Positions 44,288 to 56,282 of a stretch of 64,000 bases of DNA are shown in pieces. The position numbers were made by a program, and so were the translations under genes. Source of the stretch: Euphorbia lathyris (taxonomy: Eukaryota > Streptophyta > Magnoliopsida > Malpighiales > Euphorbiaceae); NCBI RefSeq assembly GCF_963576675.1, contig NC_088916.1:89669501-89733500 (forward strand), written 5' to 3'. The notes under the pieces are model-generated. The model searched no databases. It had not been told where the DNA came from and saw only the letters and a program-made list of their open reading frames with translations. Positions within the stretch are counted from its first letter, which is position 1. Every line of letters begins with the position of its first letter.

Positions 44288-46873
44288 TGATAAGGACGTT
44301 TTATTCCTATCTTTTGGGTTAATTTACGGTTTATTTTTAAGCTAAATTGTTAGGTTTAGTGCTATTTTATTGCATATTTCAATAAATTAGCAACAAGTAA
44401 TAAATTATGTACCTTTAGTTAATTTTAGTTAATTTTCGTCATTTTGAATCTCGTTTTATTATAAATAAAGTAAATAAATAAATCAAGTAATCTCGGTGTT
44501 CATAATTGTGCTTTGTAGGATCAACGTATGAGATAGAAAAGGCGATGAAAACAGGTCTAAACGTCCACACGGAGCGTAACATGTACCACGCGGAGTGTAA
44601 ATCAGTGAGAAATGTTCGATAAATGTCAGCAAATCATTTACACGGAGCGTGACCCTTTCCATGCGGAGCATGGAGCTTTTAGAGGACAAAAATATGACTT
44701 TAGAAGCTCATCTACATATGGCGTAGGTATTCCACGCGGAGCATAGGTGTCAGGTCACCTTGTTCACATTGAGGACAGATTTGACACATTTTTGTATTTT
44801 CATCGTATCTCCCTCATACGAACTCGGATTGAGGCGATTCAAAATGCATTGGAAAGCTAAGAGAAAGATGTACAAGTGACTAATAATGTTATCTCCAAAT
44901 TCTCAGAGAAACAGGCTCAAATAATTAATCTAAGTTGCTGGACATGTTGAAGCTTAGGAAATCTTCCATGGGTGTGAAATATGCAAGGGAGAAAATAAGA
45001 AAATAATGAAGCATCATATGCTTCATTATTCTACATCAAATTCAAAGTCTTCCTACCACTTTTACACACATTCAAGATCTCCATTCACATTCAAAGTCTC
45101 CATTCACATTGAAAGTCTTCATTCAAAGTCTTTTCTTCACACTATGTAATTATAATTATGACCCAAGCTTGATTTGTGTATAAATAAGAGTGCTTGGCAC
45201 TCATTTAGGGGGAGATGTAGCATGTTGATAACTTGTGGAAAAATCCTTGATCGGAGCACTTCCCTGTGAGGCGCCGTTGGGATTGGCCGGGGACACTCCG
45301 ATGCCAAAGTCAGTAATATTTCTGAGAATAAACTGTAAGCAAAAAAGTAGAGAATCAGTAAGTGTATCTTTGATCCTAGGAAGCTGGGGTATTTATATAG
45401 GTTTCTGTAACCTTCAGCATTAATGGGGAAGCAGGTGAAGAGTCGTGTCATTACTCATCTTTGATTGCTATCAATTCTCCATTAATCCCAACATTTATCC
45501 TTGAAACCCTCAGAGTTGAGGTATTCGAACAGTCAAGTCTTTATTCCCCTTTAATGGATATTAATTGCCATTTAATTGTATTTATTCCCATTCCTGGATG
45601 GTAATAAAGGCGTCTTTTGGTATTCTTAGATTCGTCAAGGCGTATGTATGCTTTCCTTGAGAGCTATGGCGGGTCTCCATTACTCGCTCTCATCGGGCGT
45701 ATCTCGTTATGGCGTATCTCGCGATGGTCCACGTGGTGTGGCATAATGCTAGAAACTCCCTCCTTTTCTCCATTATTTGCATATTCACCCCTGCATTAAT
45801 CCTGCAATAATTGTTATTAATTCCATATTAATCATGCATAAATATCTCTTTTAGAAGGAATAATGGTTTGCCATTATTTCTATTAATTTTCCATTATTCC
45901 TTATTCAAGAATAATTTGGGTTGTTATCACATGTAGTATGTAGATGTAGTTTTAGATATCAAATTCAGATTTTATGTAACCAAACTCTACCATCTTGAGA
46001 GGTTGTACACTTGTTCCGTTACTCCGTCGAAGTTCCGTTCCACCCTCTTTCACCAAGCTCGAGAGTCACACCTCCAAGTCCTACGCGACGGCTATTGAGT
46101 CCGGTTAGCTAGTCCTAAGGGCCGATTCTTCTTCCCTTTCTACTTGTTAACTAGCTTGTACTCTTCCTATGTACTAGGCTTGGTTGTATTCCATTTTTAT
46201 ACATTCCACATTTATAATATATGTTTTGCAATTTTCGTTTCTCTATACGTGTTGATATTTATTGCTTGTTTTGATACTCGTAATTGATTGTTGTGTAGGG
46301 AGACACGATACCCGGCGACCCGTAGGGACGGGTTATCTTTAGGGAACCATATAGGTGCTGCCCTACCGGAAGTGACACACCGGAAACCGTAGGAATTGAC
46401 AAGCCACAGAACTTATGGGCCCTAGTTTCTGATCCCCAGCATTAGACACGCCTTGACTAGGAACCACGTCGTCTAAGTACTTCACGGGTCGGTCTGTCTA
46501 CACATAGTCGTCTTTGCAAGAGTAAAATATCATTCGTACATGTTCGGAATTATTGTTTCTTATATATTATAACTTATCATCACCCTTATCACTTCTTTAG
46601 AGTTTGAATTAAATAAATATGTCTCACCATAGTTTAGGAGTAGTTTGCACCCAACCCAAGCTAAAGTATTCAACGCTTAGATAATGTGTAAAACCGAGTA
46701 GTTTGATACTTGTGGTTATAAATCCCGTGGATTCGATACCCGGTCTTAACCGGATTATTACTTGATACGACGGGGTACACTTGCCCCTACGTAGCCGCGT
46801 CTAGTAGAGTTCATTTACACACACACTCCATACATCATCTTATATTCACAACCTACTAGGCGCGTGCTCATCA
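44288..46873. mobile_element. Solo LTR (1.88-kb class) interrupted by another solo LTR
   Basis: It starts TGATAAGGACG and ends GTGCTCATCA, flanked by GTTGG and ATTGG (4 of 5 bases). Subtracting the nested LTR and its TSD leaves about 1877 bp, nearly the length of the solo LTR at 16584. The two share the CGTATCTCCCTCATACG and GGCGATTCAAAATGCATTGG segments. CACGCGGAGCG-like words recur at 44560-44745. The left border is less sure than the right. Confidence 0.65.
45226..45929. mobile_element. Solo LTR, 704 bp, TSD CATGT
   Basis: TGATAACTTGTGG...GGGTTGTTATCA flanked by CATGT (45221-45225, 45930-45934). Its ends resemble those of the Tat element at 25076 (TGATAACTTGCTGG...GGGTTATCA), so it is probably a distant Tat-lineage relative, in the same relative orientation. 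Confidence 0.85.
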
Positions 46874-47224
46874 ATTGGTGATCATGGCTTTTAAAGGATG
46901 TAACCTTTCGATGTTTTTTTATTTAAAGTGTTTGGTTGGACTAAAATAGAGTGTGGAATAAGAATGGGGATGAGAATGAAATTATTTCTTTGTAATTATT
47001 TGGCTAAATAAATTTAACTAAGGAATGCATTACCCTGTTTTTAGGAATCACTCAGTCCCGAATCTTTCCACTTCAATTAAATATATTCCCACGGTTATAT
47101 ATTTACTTTTTTAATTATTAATCAGTATATCAATTATCCAACCATTGAAATGAAAATAAATTATTTTTTTTATTAATTATGAAACTAAAATGTTTTTTAG
47201 AAATGAAACCATAAATTGATTTAT

Positions 47225-48612
47225 GGGTAAATTTCATCCATGGTGTACAAACTTTACCCTAAATCACACTTTGGTATACAGACTTCAATTTGTCACACTA
47301 ATATATACGTAGGGGTGACCTCCCACTGTGGTATATGACCGATTAAAATGATAAGTCAATGCTCAGTCAACGCTCCACCTCAGCTTTGACCGGTCAAAAA
47401 GTAAAAAAAAATTCAACCACTAATATAAAATTACTATTATACCCTATCCTTATTTCTTCTTCCTTTCCTTTCTCTCTCTCCTCACCCTTTCTCTCTCTAA
47501 CCTCGCTCTCTTCCCACCCAAACCTGTACTTCTGCACAACTTTATTAGTGAAAAACGGAACCGTCGTGATTCTCTGCATTTTCCTCCAGTGCTACCCGTA
47601 CACTGTGAAAACCATATCCTTAGCGTGCTCAGGAGAGGATACGACTACGAGATTCTGATTCTTTAAGCAATCCAGCACTATTAGTAGTCCTCAAGCTGAG
47701 AAACTCAGGAGATTGAGTGGTCTCCAAATGGCGTACTCTTTCAGGAATTACAGCGAGCACATGGGGCAACTTTTGAATCTTAAGTGCCTCGGTTGGGGAG
47801 AGCTTCGCAGAGAAGCCATGGAAAACGTTTTCGTAAGTATGAATGACTCTTGACTCGTGTGACTCGGGTGAATCAGTGAATTTAGTTTGAGAAGAAGAGA
47901 GGGAGGAGAGGAAAGACTCGTACCAGTGCTTGTGGAGAGTGAAAATGGAAGGCTTGGCATCGAATTGGACTTTAACGATGAAAGTTATGGGTTGATCATT
48001 ATTAGAAGAAGAAGAGGAGGGGGAGGAAGATATGTGTAAAGAGAGAAAAAAGAAGAGAAGAAAAGCAGCCATGGATGAGCTCTGGTTCAATGACTGGCTC
48101 ACTCTGCTTTGCATTGTCACTGAACAGCTTTAAAGTGAAAGAGAGGAAGAAGACAAAAGGAGAAATGAGTAAATTGACTTACTATTTGGTGGTGGAAATT
48201 TTTCAGAAACTGTACAAGTTTGGTCCGACATGGGATTTAATTTATGTGTATATATATTTAGAGATGTCAAATTTTTCAGAAACTGTACAAGTTTGAGCAG
48301 TAGATAATCTTGAAGAGAGAGAGAGAGAGGTTAGAGAGAGAAAGGGAGAGGAGAAGGGGAGAGGAAAGGAAGAAGAAAGAAGGAGAGGGTATAATAGTAA
48401 TTTTATACTAGTGGTTGATTTTTTTTTTACTTTTTGACCGGTCAAAACTGAGGTGGCGCATTGACTGAGCGTTGATCGGTTATTTTAACCGGTCATATAC
48501 CACAGTGGGAGGTCACCCCTAAGTACGTATATATATTAGTGTGACAAATTGAAGTCTGTACACTAAAGTGTGATTTAGGGTAAAGTTTGTACACCATAGA
48601 AGAAATTACCCC
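47225..48612. mobile_element. Pack-MULE carrying a subtilase gene fragment
   Basis: The element is 1388 bp. Its ends, GGGTAAATTTCATCCATGG and (read inverted) GGGGTAATTTCTTCTATGG, begin TIRs of about 300 bp that stay similar through CAAACTTTACCCTAAATCACACTTT, GGTGACCTCCCACTGTGG and the (CTCT)n run. It is flanked by the perfect 10-mer ATTGATTTAT (47215-47224, 48613-48622), as expected of Mutator-like elements. Between the TIRs lies foreign coding sequence: the 5' end of a subtilisin-like protease gene on the minus strand, and perhaps a second scrap at 47525-47640. No transposase is present. Confidence 0.88.
47640..48072 (-). pseudogene. Captured 5' end of a subtilisin-like protease (SBT) gene
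   Basis: From ATG at 48072 the frame gives a signal peptide (AAFLLFFFLSLHISSS) and a subtilase prodomain (I9): TFIVKVQFDAKPSIF, HKHWYESFLSSL, VIHTYENVFHGFSAKL, LPHVLAVIPERVRHLETTQS. It also gives the start of the mature region (PEFLSLRTTNSAGLLKES). Similarity stops near 47645, before the first catalytic Asp, and the frame ends at TGA (47629-47631). Plant subtilases are secreted serine proteases of about 750 residues; this piece has the pre-pro part only and cannot be an enzyme. A secreted inhibitor-like peptide is conceivable but unsupported. Confidence 0.85.
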
Positions 48613-48812
48613 ATTGATTTATTATTAGCAGTATTTTTTAATTATTTGTACCAGGCAGAACATTGAAATCTATATAAAAAAATTGTATTTATAAAAATTA
48701 TGGCTAATTTCAATTATATATATATATATATTTTAAAAATATTTCAGATTAAACCAAACAAAATTATTAAATGCTTATTCCGATTTCGAAATTTAAACCA
48801 AACGTTCCCCGA

Positions 48813-49237
48813 GAGGTTTCGATTATGAATGAGACTTTACTTAACAAATATAGGTTTTAATAGAAAAGTAGGATTTGAACATAAGATCCCTTAGTTGTAA
48901 ACAATAAAGCTTATTACTACACCGACTCTTTTACTTATGATCATTATTAAGTATTTAAGACTATATAATATTATAGTTTGGAGGCTTAGATGATGTCAAC
49001 TTTGTTGGGATTCCTAGGTCTTTTTCCTTTGTCCATTCACTTTCAATAAAAAAAAGACTATATAATATTATAAATTAAAGAATTAAAATATTATTTAGTA
49101 TTAATTTTTTATTTTATTTTCTCAATATTAATAAAATTTAATTATTATTTAAAATTTAAATATATAAAAGTAATAGAGAACCGGGTACTTCTAATAATTT
49201 CCCATTCGAGAAAGACATAAATTTTTCATTACTTCTA
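48813..49237. other. No gene recognised
   Basis: AT-rich DNA with a duplicated 'AAGACTATATAATATTATA' phrase (48957-48975 and 49054-49072), probably a short direct repeat around a small insertion. Confidence 0.4.
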
Positions 49238-49735
49238 TTTTACCCCTTAAATTGGTAAATTGGATCAAAGTCAAAATATTATTATAAAACACATATTTTG
49301 TTACTTATTCTACAGCAATTGCATATCAATTGGTTCTAAAAAATATTTCATATTTTTTGCGATTTAATAATAGAATTGGTGAATAATATTTATAATTTAC
49401 GAAATATTTGAATTGTTTTTTTGTCCAACTAATATAGAAGACAATATGTTTTTAAATTTTTTTTAAAAAAAATTGCGTCTAATCACATGTTTGTGATTTA
49501 TTACTAATAAAATGATAAAATCCCTACAAAAAAAAATGATAAAATGACGCATATGTGAAGCGTAGATGACAAGATTCATAATTAAAAATACAGTTTGATG
49601 TATTATTTTTTAAATTAACTCAACTTGTCGATATTAGGGTTAAAATTAGGGTTAAAATTATTCTTAGTTACCAACATTAAGAATAAAATTGCTTTTAGCA
49701 ATAAACGTTAGGGGTATTTTTGTAGCTTATCTTTT
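49238..49735. repeat. Dispersed non-coding repeat, copy 2
   Basis: Same family as 12895-13990 without the internal hAT element (see that entry). It ends AACGTTAGGGGTATTTTTG. The copy 2 sequence is continuous where copy 1 holds its hAT insertion, which confirms the insertion site. Confidence 0.65.
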
Positions 49736-49983
49736 TATTATATAGTAAGTTATTATTTTTAGTTAGTTATGTGTTGATTTATGGATTAAAAAAATATGAA
49801 GTTTAAAACGCTTGTTTTAATATCTTTATAGTTAAACTCGCACCGACTTCCATTAACTTCCTCTTAAACAAAAATTTAATTTTCATTTAATTTTAGAAAA
49901 AAACTCTCAAATAAAATTAATTGTCATATTTTAGATTCCATTATTCATAATCTCTCGTTTTTTCCATTATTCATAAAAGTTAG

Positions 49984-50495
49984 GGTTAATATATCATTTT
50001 CCTTTTAACTTGTCTAAAAAGATCGATTGACTCCTTAATTTTTAAAGTGTCCTGATCACCCTTTAAACTTATATAAAATATTCAGTTACTCCTTTAAATT
50101 TACATAAAATGTAATCAATTAATCGCTTGTTTGCAAAAAAAAAAATAGTAAGTTAAATACAGAATATATATTGCACGCGTCTTAGAATGTTATGACATAA
50201 TTCACAGAATATATTAAAAAGAAAACTCTTACTTGCTCAACTATAAAACTTGTATTCTCTAGTATCAGAATAGCATATCCCAACCTTGGTCATTTTTTAA
50301 GACGCATGCAATACATCAACTTATTTTTTTTTGCAACCGAATGATTAATTGATTATATTTTACGTAAATTTAAAAGGTTAACTGAACATTTTATGCAAGT
50401 TGAGGGAGCTATCAGAATTATTTAAAAGTTTAAAGGGTTAATCAAATATTTTAGACAAATTAAGGGGCAAAATGTATTAAGCCAAACCTTAGTTA
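49984..50495. mobile_element. Fold-back MITE
   Basis: The left arm (AGGGTTAATATATCATTTTCC...TTAACTTGTCTAAAA) and the right arm (TTTTAGACAAATTAAGGGGCAAAATGTATTAAGCC, read inverted) pair over roughly 130 bp with mismatches. No coding region. Confidence 0.6.
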
Positions 50496-50557
50496 AAACT
50501 TAAAACCCTACCACTGTATATCAGGAGAATAGCGTTTGTTGTCGAACTTAGGGATTG

Positions 50558-50783
50558 ATGGAAGGAGGTGTATCTGAAGAACCGAAATCAGATGAACGGT
50601 ATGTTTTGAAAAGCTTTCATTATCTTACATGTCTGTTGGTTATTAATTTGCGGTATTTGTGTTTTTTTTCCCACTTGGATTGTTCTGCAATTGAAGTGTG
50701 GAAAGAGGAGCTGATTCCTCACAAGGAGAGATTAGTGGAAGAATCAAGCGTAAGAGGATAAACAAGAAGCTGCGAGCCTCTAG
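50558..50783 (+). CDS. Possible small basic nuclear protein or 5' exons of a truncated gene
   Basis: ATG at 50558 opens a short exon to 50598 with donor CG|GTATGTT. An acceptor TTGAAG at 50691-50696 joins exon 2 (50697-50783), giving in phase SEEPKSDERVERGADSSQ, then a basic stretch GRIKRKRINKKLRASR that looks like a nuclear localisation signal. The exon then either reads TAA at once (about 43 codons) or is spliced at TCTAG|GTAAAG to an exon that is not found. C/T-rich leader sequence with AAACCCTA (50504) stands upstream. A MULE end and the Sirevirus follow, so the gene may have been cut off. Family not recognised. Confidence 0.35.
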
Positions 50784-50897
50784 GTAAAGTTTCTACACCG
50801 ATTCTTAGGGTTTCAAATTTTGCTCTATTTCAACTTTTGTGATTGAACGAGGTAGTTGATCTGTTATATTTTGAGAGTCAATACCATCTTCCGAGGG

Positions 50898-51240
50898 TAA
50901 ATTACATCAAAGGTACCTGAATTATACCTCAATTCACACTTTGGTACCTAGATTACATTTTGTCACAAAAATATACCCCCAAGTATGGATGACCGGACAT
51001 TTATATGTGTTTCTCCGGTAAGTGATTGGTCAACAACTGTTTGACCACTTTTACCCATATAATTGGGACCAACTATACCCTTTCTAACCCAAAAAGACTA
51101 GTATATCCTCAAATAAATTAAAAATAATATTCTATTTTCTATCCTTTGAATCTCTCTCTCTTCCTATCTCTCTTTCTCTCTCTTCAATTCATTTTTCTCT
51201 CTTTCTCTGGTTTATTTCTTCAATAAAAAAGATGAACTTC
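50898..51240. mobile_element. Single TIR of a Mutator-like element
   Basis: GGGTAAATTACATCAAAGG, then CAATTCACACTTTGGTA and TTTGTCACAAAAATATACC, closes with a CTCTCTCTTCC run. This is the same layout as the left TIR of the Pack-MULE at 47225. No right end is seen before the Sirevirus, so the rest is lost, hidden or beyond the window. Confidence 0.55.
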
Positions 51241-51659
51241 ATTGATAAAAAAAGATCATCTTCAACAGCAGCAGTCAAAATAACATCAACATACCCACCA
51301 GTGCAGCAGATCTCCTTCAAGCTTTTTTTAAACATATATACTGTGTATTTCTAATTTTGGGAAATAGAATCTCAACAGGCTGAAATGAAGCGTTTCTCAA
51401 GTACCGTCTTTCTATTATTTGAGAAATGCAAATTGAATTTCTTACATTGTTAAATAGATACCTAAAGCAAAATGGATATAGATTGAAGTATCTAAATATC
51501 AAATCTTCTGGAACTCTCCATTAAAATGCAAAATAACACAGAACCATGTTTTTTCTTGTGTAAATCTAGATGGCACCTCATCATACCACCAGTTTCAATT
51601 TCGCTTCTAATCGTTTCCGCTTCGACAGAAAATCCTAATATATAATAGGTCCATCCAAC
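51241..51659. other. No gene recognised
   Basis: AT-rich sequence between a MULE end and the Sirevirus LTR. It may be interior of the MULE. Confidence 0.35.
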
Positions 51660-52793
51660 TCGGTACAACTCGGCCCGCGTTTGTCAAAACGTTGCCGTTT
51701 TGGACAAAACGCAACTCAGCAAGAGAAGGATCTAGAAGACCTTCGGGAACAACTTCAAGATGAAGCTGCTGAGTAGTCTCGACAAAGCGTACAAGACAGT
51801 AGCTGGCTAATGAAAACTTCCAGACAAAGTATTTCTACTTTGGGTAAAGTTCAGACGACACAGTATGCTGTCCAGTTGACTTTACCATAAAAGGAGAGAC
51901 AGTCTGCTGAGCTGACCGAGGATAGAAGATACACAATTCTGATTGGCCGAGAGCTCTGAGCAAGTCAGGATGACAACGACAGGTAACCGTTTCCCTCCAA
52001 CGGTTATTTCGAAATTCGAAATGACCGATGCCCAGACGTCTCTATAAATAGTGCCATCAGAAGCTTCATTCAACTCAGAACTTGATCAAGCCATTACGCT
52101 GACCAAATTTCTACACAAGTTCTGCAAGCAAAGAAGCAAAGCAAATCTTACACTACAATTCTTATATCTGTGTAAAAGTCTAGAGTGATTATTTCAATCG
52201 TCTAAAGTGTCTTAGCAAATCTTTGTATAGGACAAATACTTATCATTTCTAGAAGATAGAAAGGAGAGGCTGAGTACTCGGTTATAGTACTCAGTGAGAG
52301 ATTAGGATTGAGTAGAGGTATAGAGGAAGGTACTCTTGTTATACTCAGTTGCTAAGATTGTAAAAGGTTTGAGGCTCTACCTTTAAAGAGCTCAGTAGAG
52401 GATTCGAAATCTCGGAACGTGTTCCGGGGACAGGACGTAGGCTTAGAAGAAGCCGAACCTGGATAAATCTGCTGAGTAAAGTATTTCTTACCTTTAACTC
52501 CTTATTTATATTGCTTGCTTAAAATAACCAAAAACTGACCAAGTAAAGAGGTCAAGTTGAGTTGTGCGCGTTAAACGTCTGAGCTCAGGAATAGACTTTA
52601 AGTGCTATCTCCTGACTCAAGCTAAGAAACTGACCTAGTCACCAGTTGACTAAGCCGGTATCTTGCTGTTTACTCAGCGCCGCTGTTAAAACCTTTTTCC
52701 TTAGAAAAAGAAGTCTGCCCTAATTGCGAAAAAGTTTAAATAGTTCCTAACCCCCCCTTGGAACTATACTTGCAACCTTACAAGGGACCAACA
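51660..52793 (+). repeat. 5' LTR of the Sirevirus, left border approximate
   Basis: The right border CCAACA is set by the primer site. A TATA box, TATAAATA, lies at 52043-52050. Many CTGAGTACT/ACTCAGT words occur. An imperfect palindrome, GTCAAAACGTTGCCGTTTTG, is at 51680-51700. The left border cannot be fixed because the partner LTR is outside the window. Confidence 0.6.
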
Positions 52794-52795
52794 AG

Positions 52796-52808
52796 TGGTA
52801 TCAGAGCT
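52796..52808 (+). promoter_or_regulatory. Sirevirus primer binding site, tRNA-Met
   Basis: TGGTATCAGAGCT, two bases after the LTR end; the standard initiator tRNA-Met site of plant Ty1/copia elements. Confidence 0.9.
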
Positions 52809-53017
52809 TAAAAGCTCACTGTAAAAGGTCTAACAACCTTGAGCTGATCCCTACCATGGGCGAAAACAGCACTCGGTTTCTCCCTGGAAACCAAACAACT
52901 CAGATATTGCCTGAGGGGCTGTCCATTACTAGGCCTCCCCTATTCTTCGGGTCAAACTATACCTTCTGGAAGAATAGGATGAAAAATTTCATTCAGGCTA
53001 CAAACATGAGTGCCTGG

Positions 53018-54639
53018 TGATGCGGTTTCTGCGAAACCTCACTAAGGGATAAGTGTACCCCGTCGTTATCAAGTAATAAATTTCTGGTTTAAGTCCAGGT
53101 TATCATCCACAGGATTTATTTCTGCAAGTACCGAGCTACTCGATCTCGGATGTTATCTAGGCTTAGGGGGTTTTGAGTTGGTTTGTTTTAATTAATCTAC
53201 TCCTAGGTTGAATTATGCTAATCCTAGCTAAGTTATCTAATTCTAGCTAAGTTATTCTACGCCTAACTAAGTTACTCTACCCCTAATTGATCTTTCATTA
53301 ATGAAACTATTCGAAGGAACATGGTATGAACGATAATAATAAAGATAGATTATCAAGTCTACTGAATAAAAACCTAATCTGAGTCACTTGTATTCAAGGC
53401 GATTAACCCTACTTACCCTCCTGAGGTTCCTAGCGCGTGATTCCCTAAGGCCGAAACTAGGTCTAAGGCTCAGTAAATTGGCGCTTAATCAACTAAGAGG
53501 TTGTCAATCTCCTAGGCTCTGACTAGGTCAGATTCAGCTCGCAATATGTGCCTACTAGATTTTGGGGCTTTTGAATGAGTTAAACCAATTGAATAAAGCG
53601 TAAGACAGAGATTAAACAAATAATCATAGAACAAAACAAGAGCTAAATTATTATTAAAGGCGAAGATAATTGTCACAAGATACAATAAGTCAAGTTCGGC
53701 AACTGTATCAAAGAGTACAAACATGGAAAGATAAAAGGAGATACAAAAATCCCTTTCAGGGAACCTGTTTACTCTGCAGCCGGTGACTTGATCTTAAGGA
53801 CGGACCTTGATAATTCCTCGAGAAAAAGCTTTGAAGGAGCTTCAATGGAGGTTGAGGAAGATGGAGAGGAATTACAAGGGGAAAGCTAAAATAATTTACA
53901 AAAACGAAAGATATCTAATTTACATTGGAAAAACCCTATTTATAGACGCGGCTCGGGCCCTTTTCTTGACCTAATTCGTGTCCTTATTGATGTAGAAATT
54001 CGTGGGGTCCATCGTGGCTTCGTGGGGGCGGAATTGGTCTTTTTGACCAATTCCCGCAGGTCTGCTCGCCGAGCAGGGCGAGCTGCTCGGCGAGCAGGGC
54101 TACTCGTGACGAGCAGCCCCCTGCTCGCCGAGCAGGCCTCTGGTGGCCTGCTCGGCGAGCAGGCACAGTGCCTGGGCGGTGCCTAGGCAGTGCCTGGGCT
54201 GCTCGCCGAGCAGCGCCCGGGCTGCGCGCCGATGTTCAATTCGCCGAGCGACTGCCGGGGGTCCCCGAGACATGATTTTTGCCTGAAATTTGATCATGTT
54301 TTAACCTGCACACGCACATAAACTCCAAACAACATTAGTCCAAGGGCTAAATTGACCCGCCAATCGCTTATTTGAGCAAACGCTTCGTTTGGTTCGACTT
54401 TTGACGGATCAATTAGCTTCAAAAGATAACGGAATTATAATATGCATGCCATTTTGGCCGCATTTGCCTAAATTGATCATAAAACGAGCCTAAACAACGA
54501 AAAGTAAATAAAACGTTTCCAATTTCTAACTAACTCACACAAAAACATTTAAATGCGAGAATTGCTCGCTTATTAAATAAATAACGCTAAAACCCGTCCT
54601 AAAACCGTACCCAAAGATAGGGGTTTTTGACCCCTATCA
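53018..54639 (-). repeat. LTR B (3' LTR) with palindrome array
   Basis: 1622 bp. Minus-strand TATA box at 53935-53944. Palindrome array at 54062-54213 with five full CTGCTCGSCGAGCAG copies, followed by GGGCGGTGCCTAGGCAGTGCC words. Confidence 0.92.
54062..54213. repeat. Array of 15-bp GC palindromes in LTR B
   Basis: Five intact CTGCTCGSCGAGCAG units and one degenerate CTACTCGTGACGAGCAG in 152 bp, starting 118 bp upstream (element sense) of the TATA box. Confidence 0.9.
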
Positions 54640-56251
54640 AACCTCCTCACACTTAAAACTTTACTTGTCCCCAAGTAAACTAAAAAAAACTAAACCCGCA
54701 ATCACAAGCAAGCTAGAAAACCTCCCGGTTTGACTAGGTGCTTGACACAATTTCGAGCATCTGTAATTACATGCATTCGGAAATACAAAGTAGAGACACG
54801 ATATCCAAAAGCTGCATTTCAATTATCATAGGTCATAGTTTTAAGCAAAAGGACACATGTTCAATTAAACGAGCTTGAGGGGATCGCTAAGTAAAACACC
54901 TCACCATAGGTAGTTCACTCATTTCACACAATTTTGGTGGCTAAAGTGTTTACTCTCGGCTTATGTTCTTGCTTAGGATTACGTTGATTTTGCACGTTCA
55001 TCCGCGTTCCTCTACTATGCTATATGATTCCAATGATATCAAAAACAGCCTCTAATCGGGGTTGTAATGTGGTTAGAGGGTTAAAGGTACAACAATGGTT
55101 AATAGTTCTAGCGCTACAAAAACAAAGTTTAAATGGCTTTAGCAAATATAAAGTGACTGAGCTTTTTATTCATCCCTTATTATTTTCTTTTTGGGATGTT
55201 TCCTTGAGACGTTTTTGATTTTTTTAAGAACTGGGGAATGAAGTTCTTTCCTTTTGTTCGTCTCTTTTCTTTTCTTTCTTTTTTTTTTTTTCTGTTTTTT
55301 TTTTAATTTTTGGGATAGTGATGCTCGTTCACTTCTTAGCCTTTTGGCTTGCTACTGTAATACCATAAACAAAGATAACGCGCTAGAAAACAAAGGCTCT
55401 AATTTGAGCTTTGCAAAATAAATTGGGTTAAATAGCAAACCAAGTTGTGGTTTGCAAAAACAGGTTAGAACGAAAGAAAAATCTATAAACTACAAAAATG
55501 TAGGCTCAAAGGGGCTTCCTAGAGTGGATGAAAAAGAAAAAATAAGGTAAAGAAAAAGGTTAATTCTAATGAGGCTGATTCATCGTTTATCATCTCAAAC
55601 CATTGCATGTAGGTTCAACATAGTATTAGGTGCAAAATCTGTAATCTTCCACAAGTCAAAGCTTTCACACAAAAATGTCAAGAAAAAGAACTTTTTGATG
55701 TTCGCTCTTAGGCTCAAATTCAACTCACAATTCTTTGGGTTTCAATTTTGTGTTTACTAGTTTCCCCCAAACTCAAGTTTAATGTCACATGCCTTCGATT
55801 CTTAAGTTATCTACCTAAGTAATGATTTTAGCATTTCTTCAAAAGTAGGGTCTAAATGCAAACCTTAGCTCATGCTTTTACAGATACAAGAGTTGGGTCC
55901 CACACCTAAACTAGTTGTCATGCAATTTTAGATTCGGTTCTCAGCCCTCAAAGACAAATAACGAAGTTTAGATTCGAAGGAGGTTCACGGTTTTAGGTCC
56001 TAAACATGCAAAACCTAAATAAAACCCGGAAAACGCAAAACTAAACTAGACACGACGCAACAAAATTTTTAAAATTATACAATTTTTGTAAGTTTGTCTA
56101 CCCCTCCTCCTCACACTAAAAATATGCAATAAGTTCCAACATTGCATCACAAACCATAAAGTACAAATGCAAAAAGTTAGGGTGGAGAAGAAAACTTACG
56201 GATTTTATCGCAATCGCCAAAAGCTTGACGATTTGCGGCGGGAATTTTTTT

Positions 56252-56282
<31 letters not shown>

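Larger units (their letters stand above)
46924..48812. mobile_element. MITE with GTTTGGTT termini, host of the Pack-MULE
   Basis: The left part begins GTGTTTGGTTGGACTAAAA and the right part ends AAACCAAACGTTCCCC. Both show the 'GTTTGGTTTAA...TTAAACCAAAC' type of TIR. The element is cut by the Pack-MULE at 47225-48612. A TSD is not clear. Confidence 0.5.

Noticed and set aside
47629..48072. A functional subtilisin protease gene
   Set aside because: Only the signal peptide and prodomain are present, bounded by Mutator TIRs; the catalytic Asp, His and Ser regions are missing.
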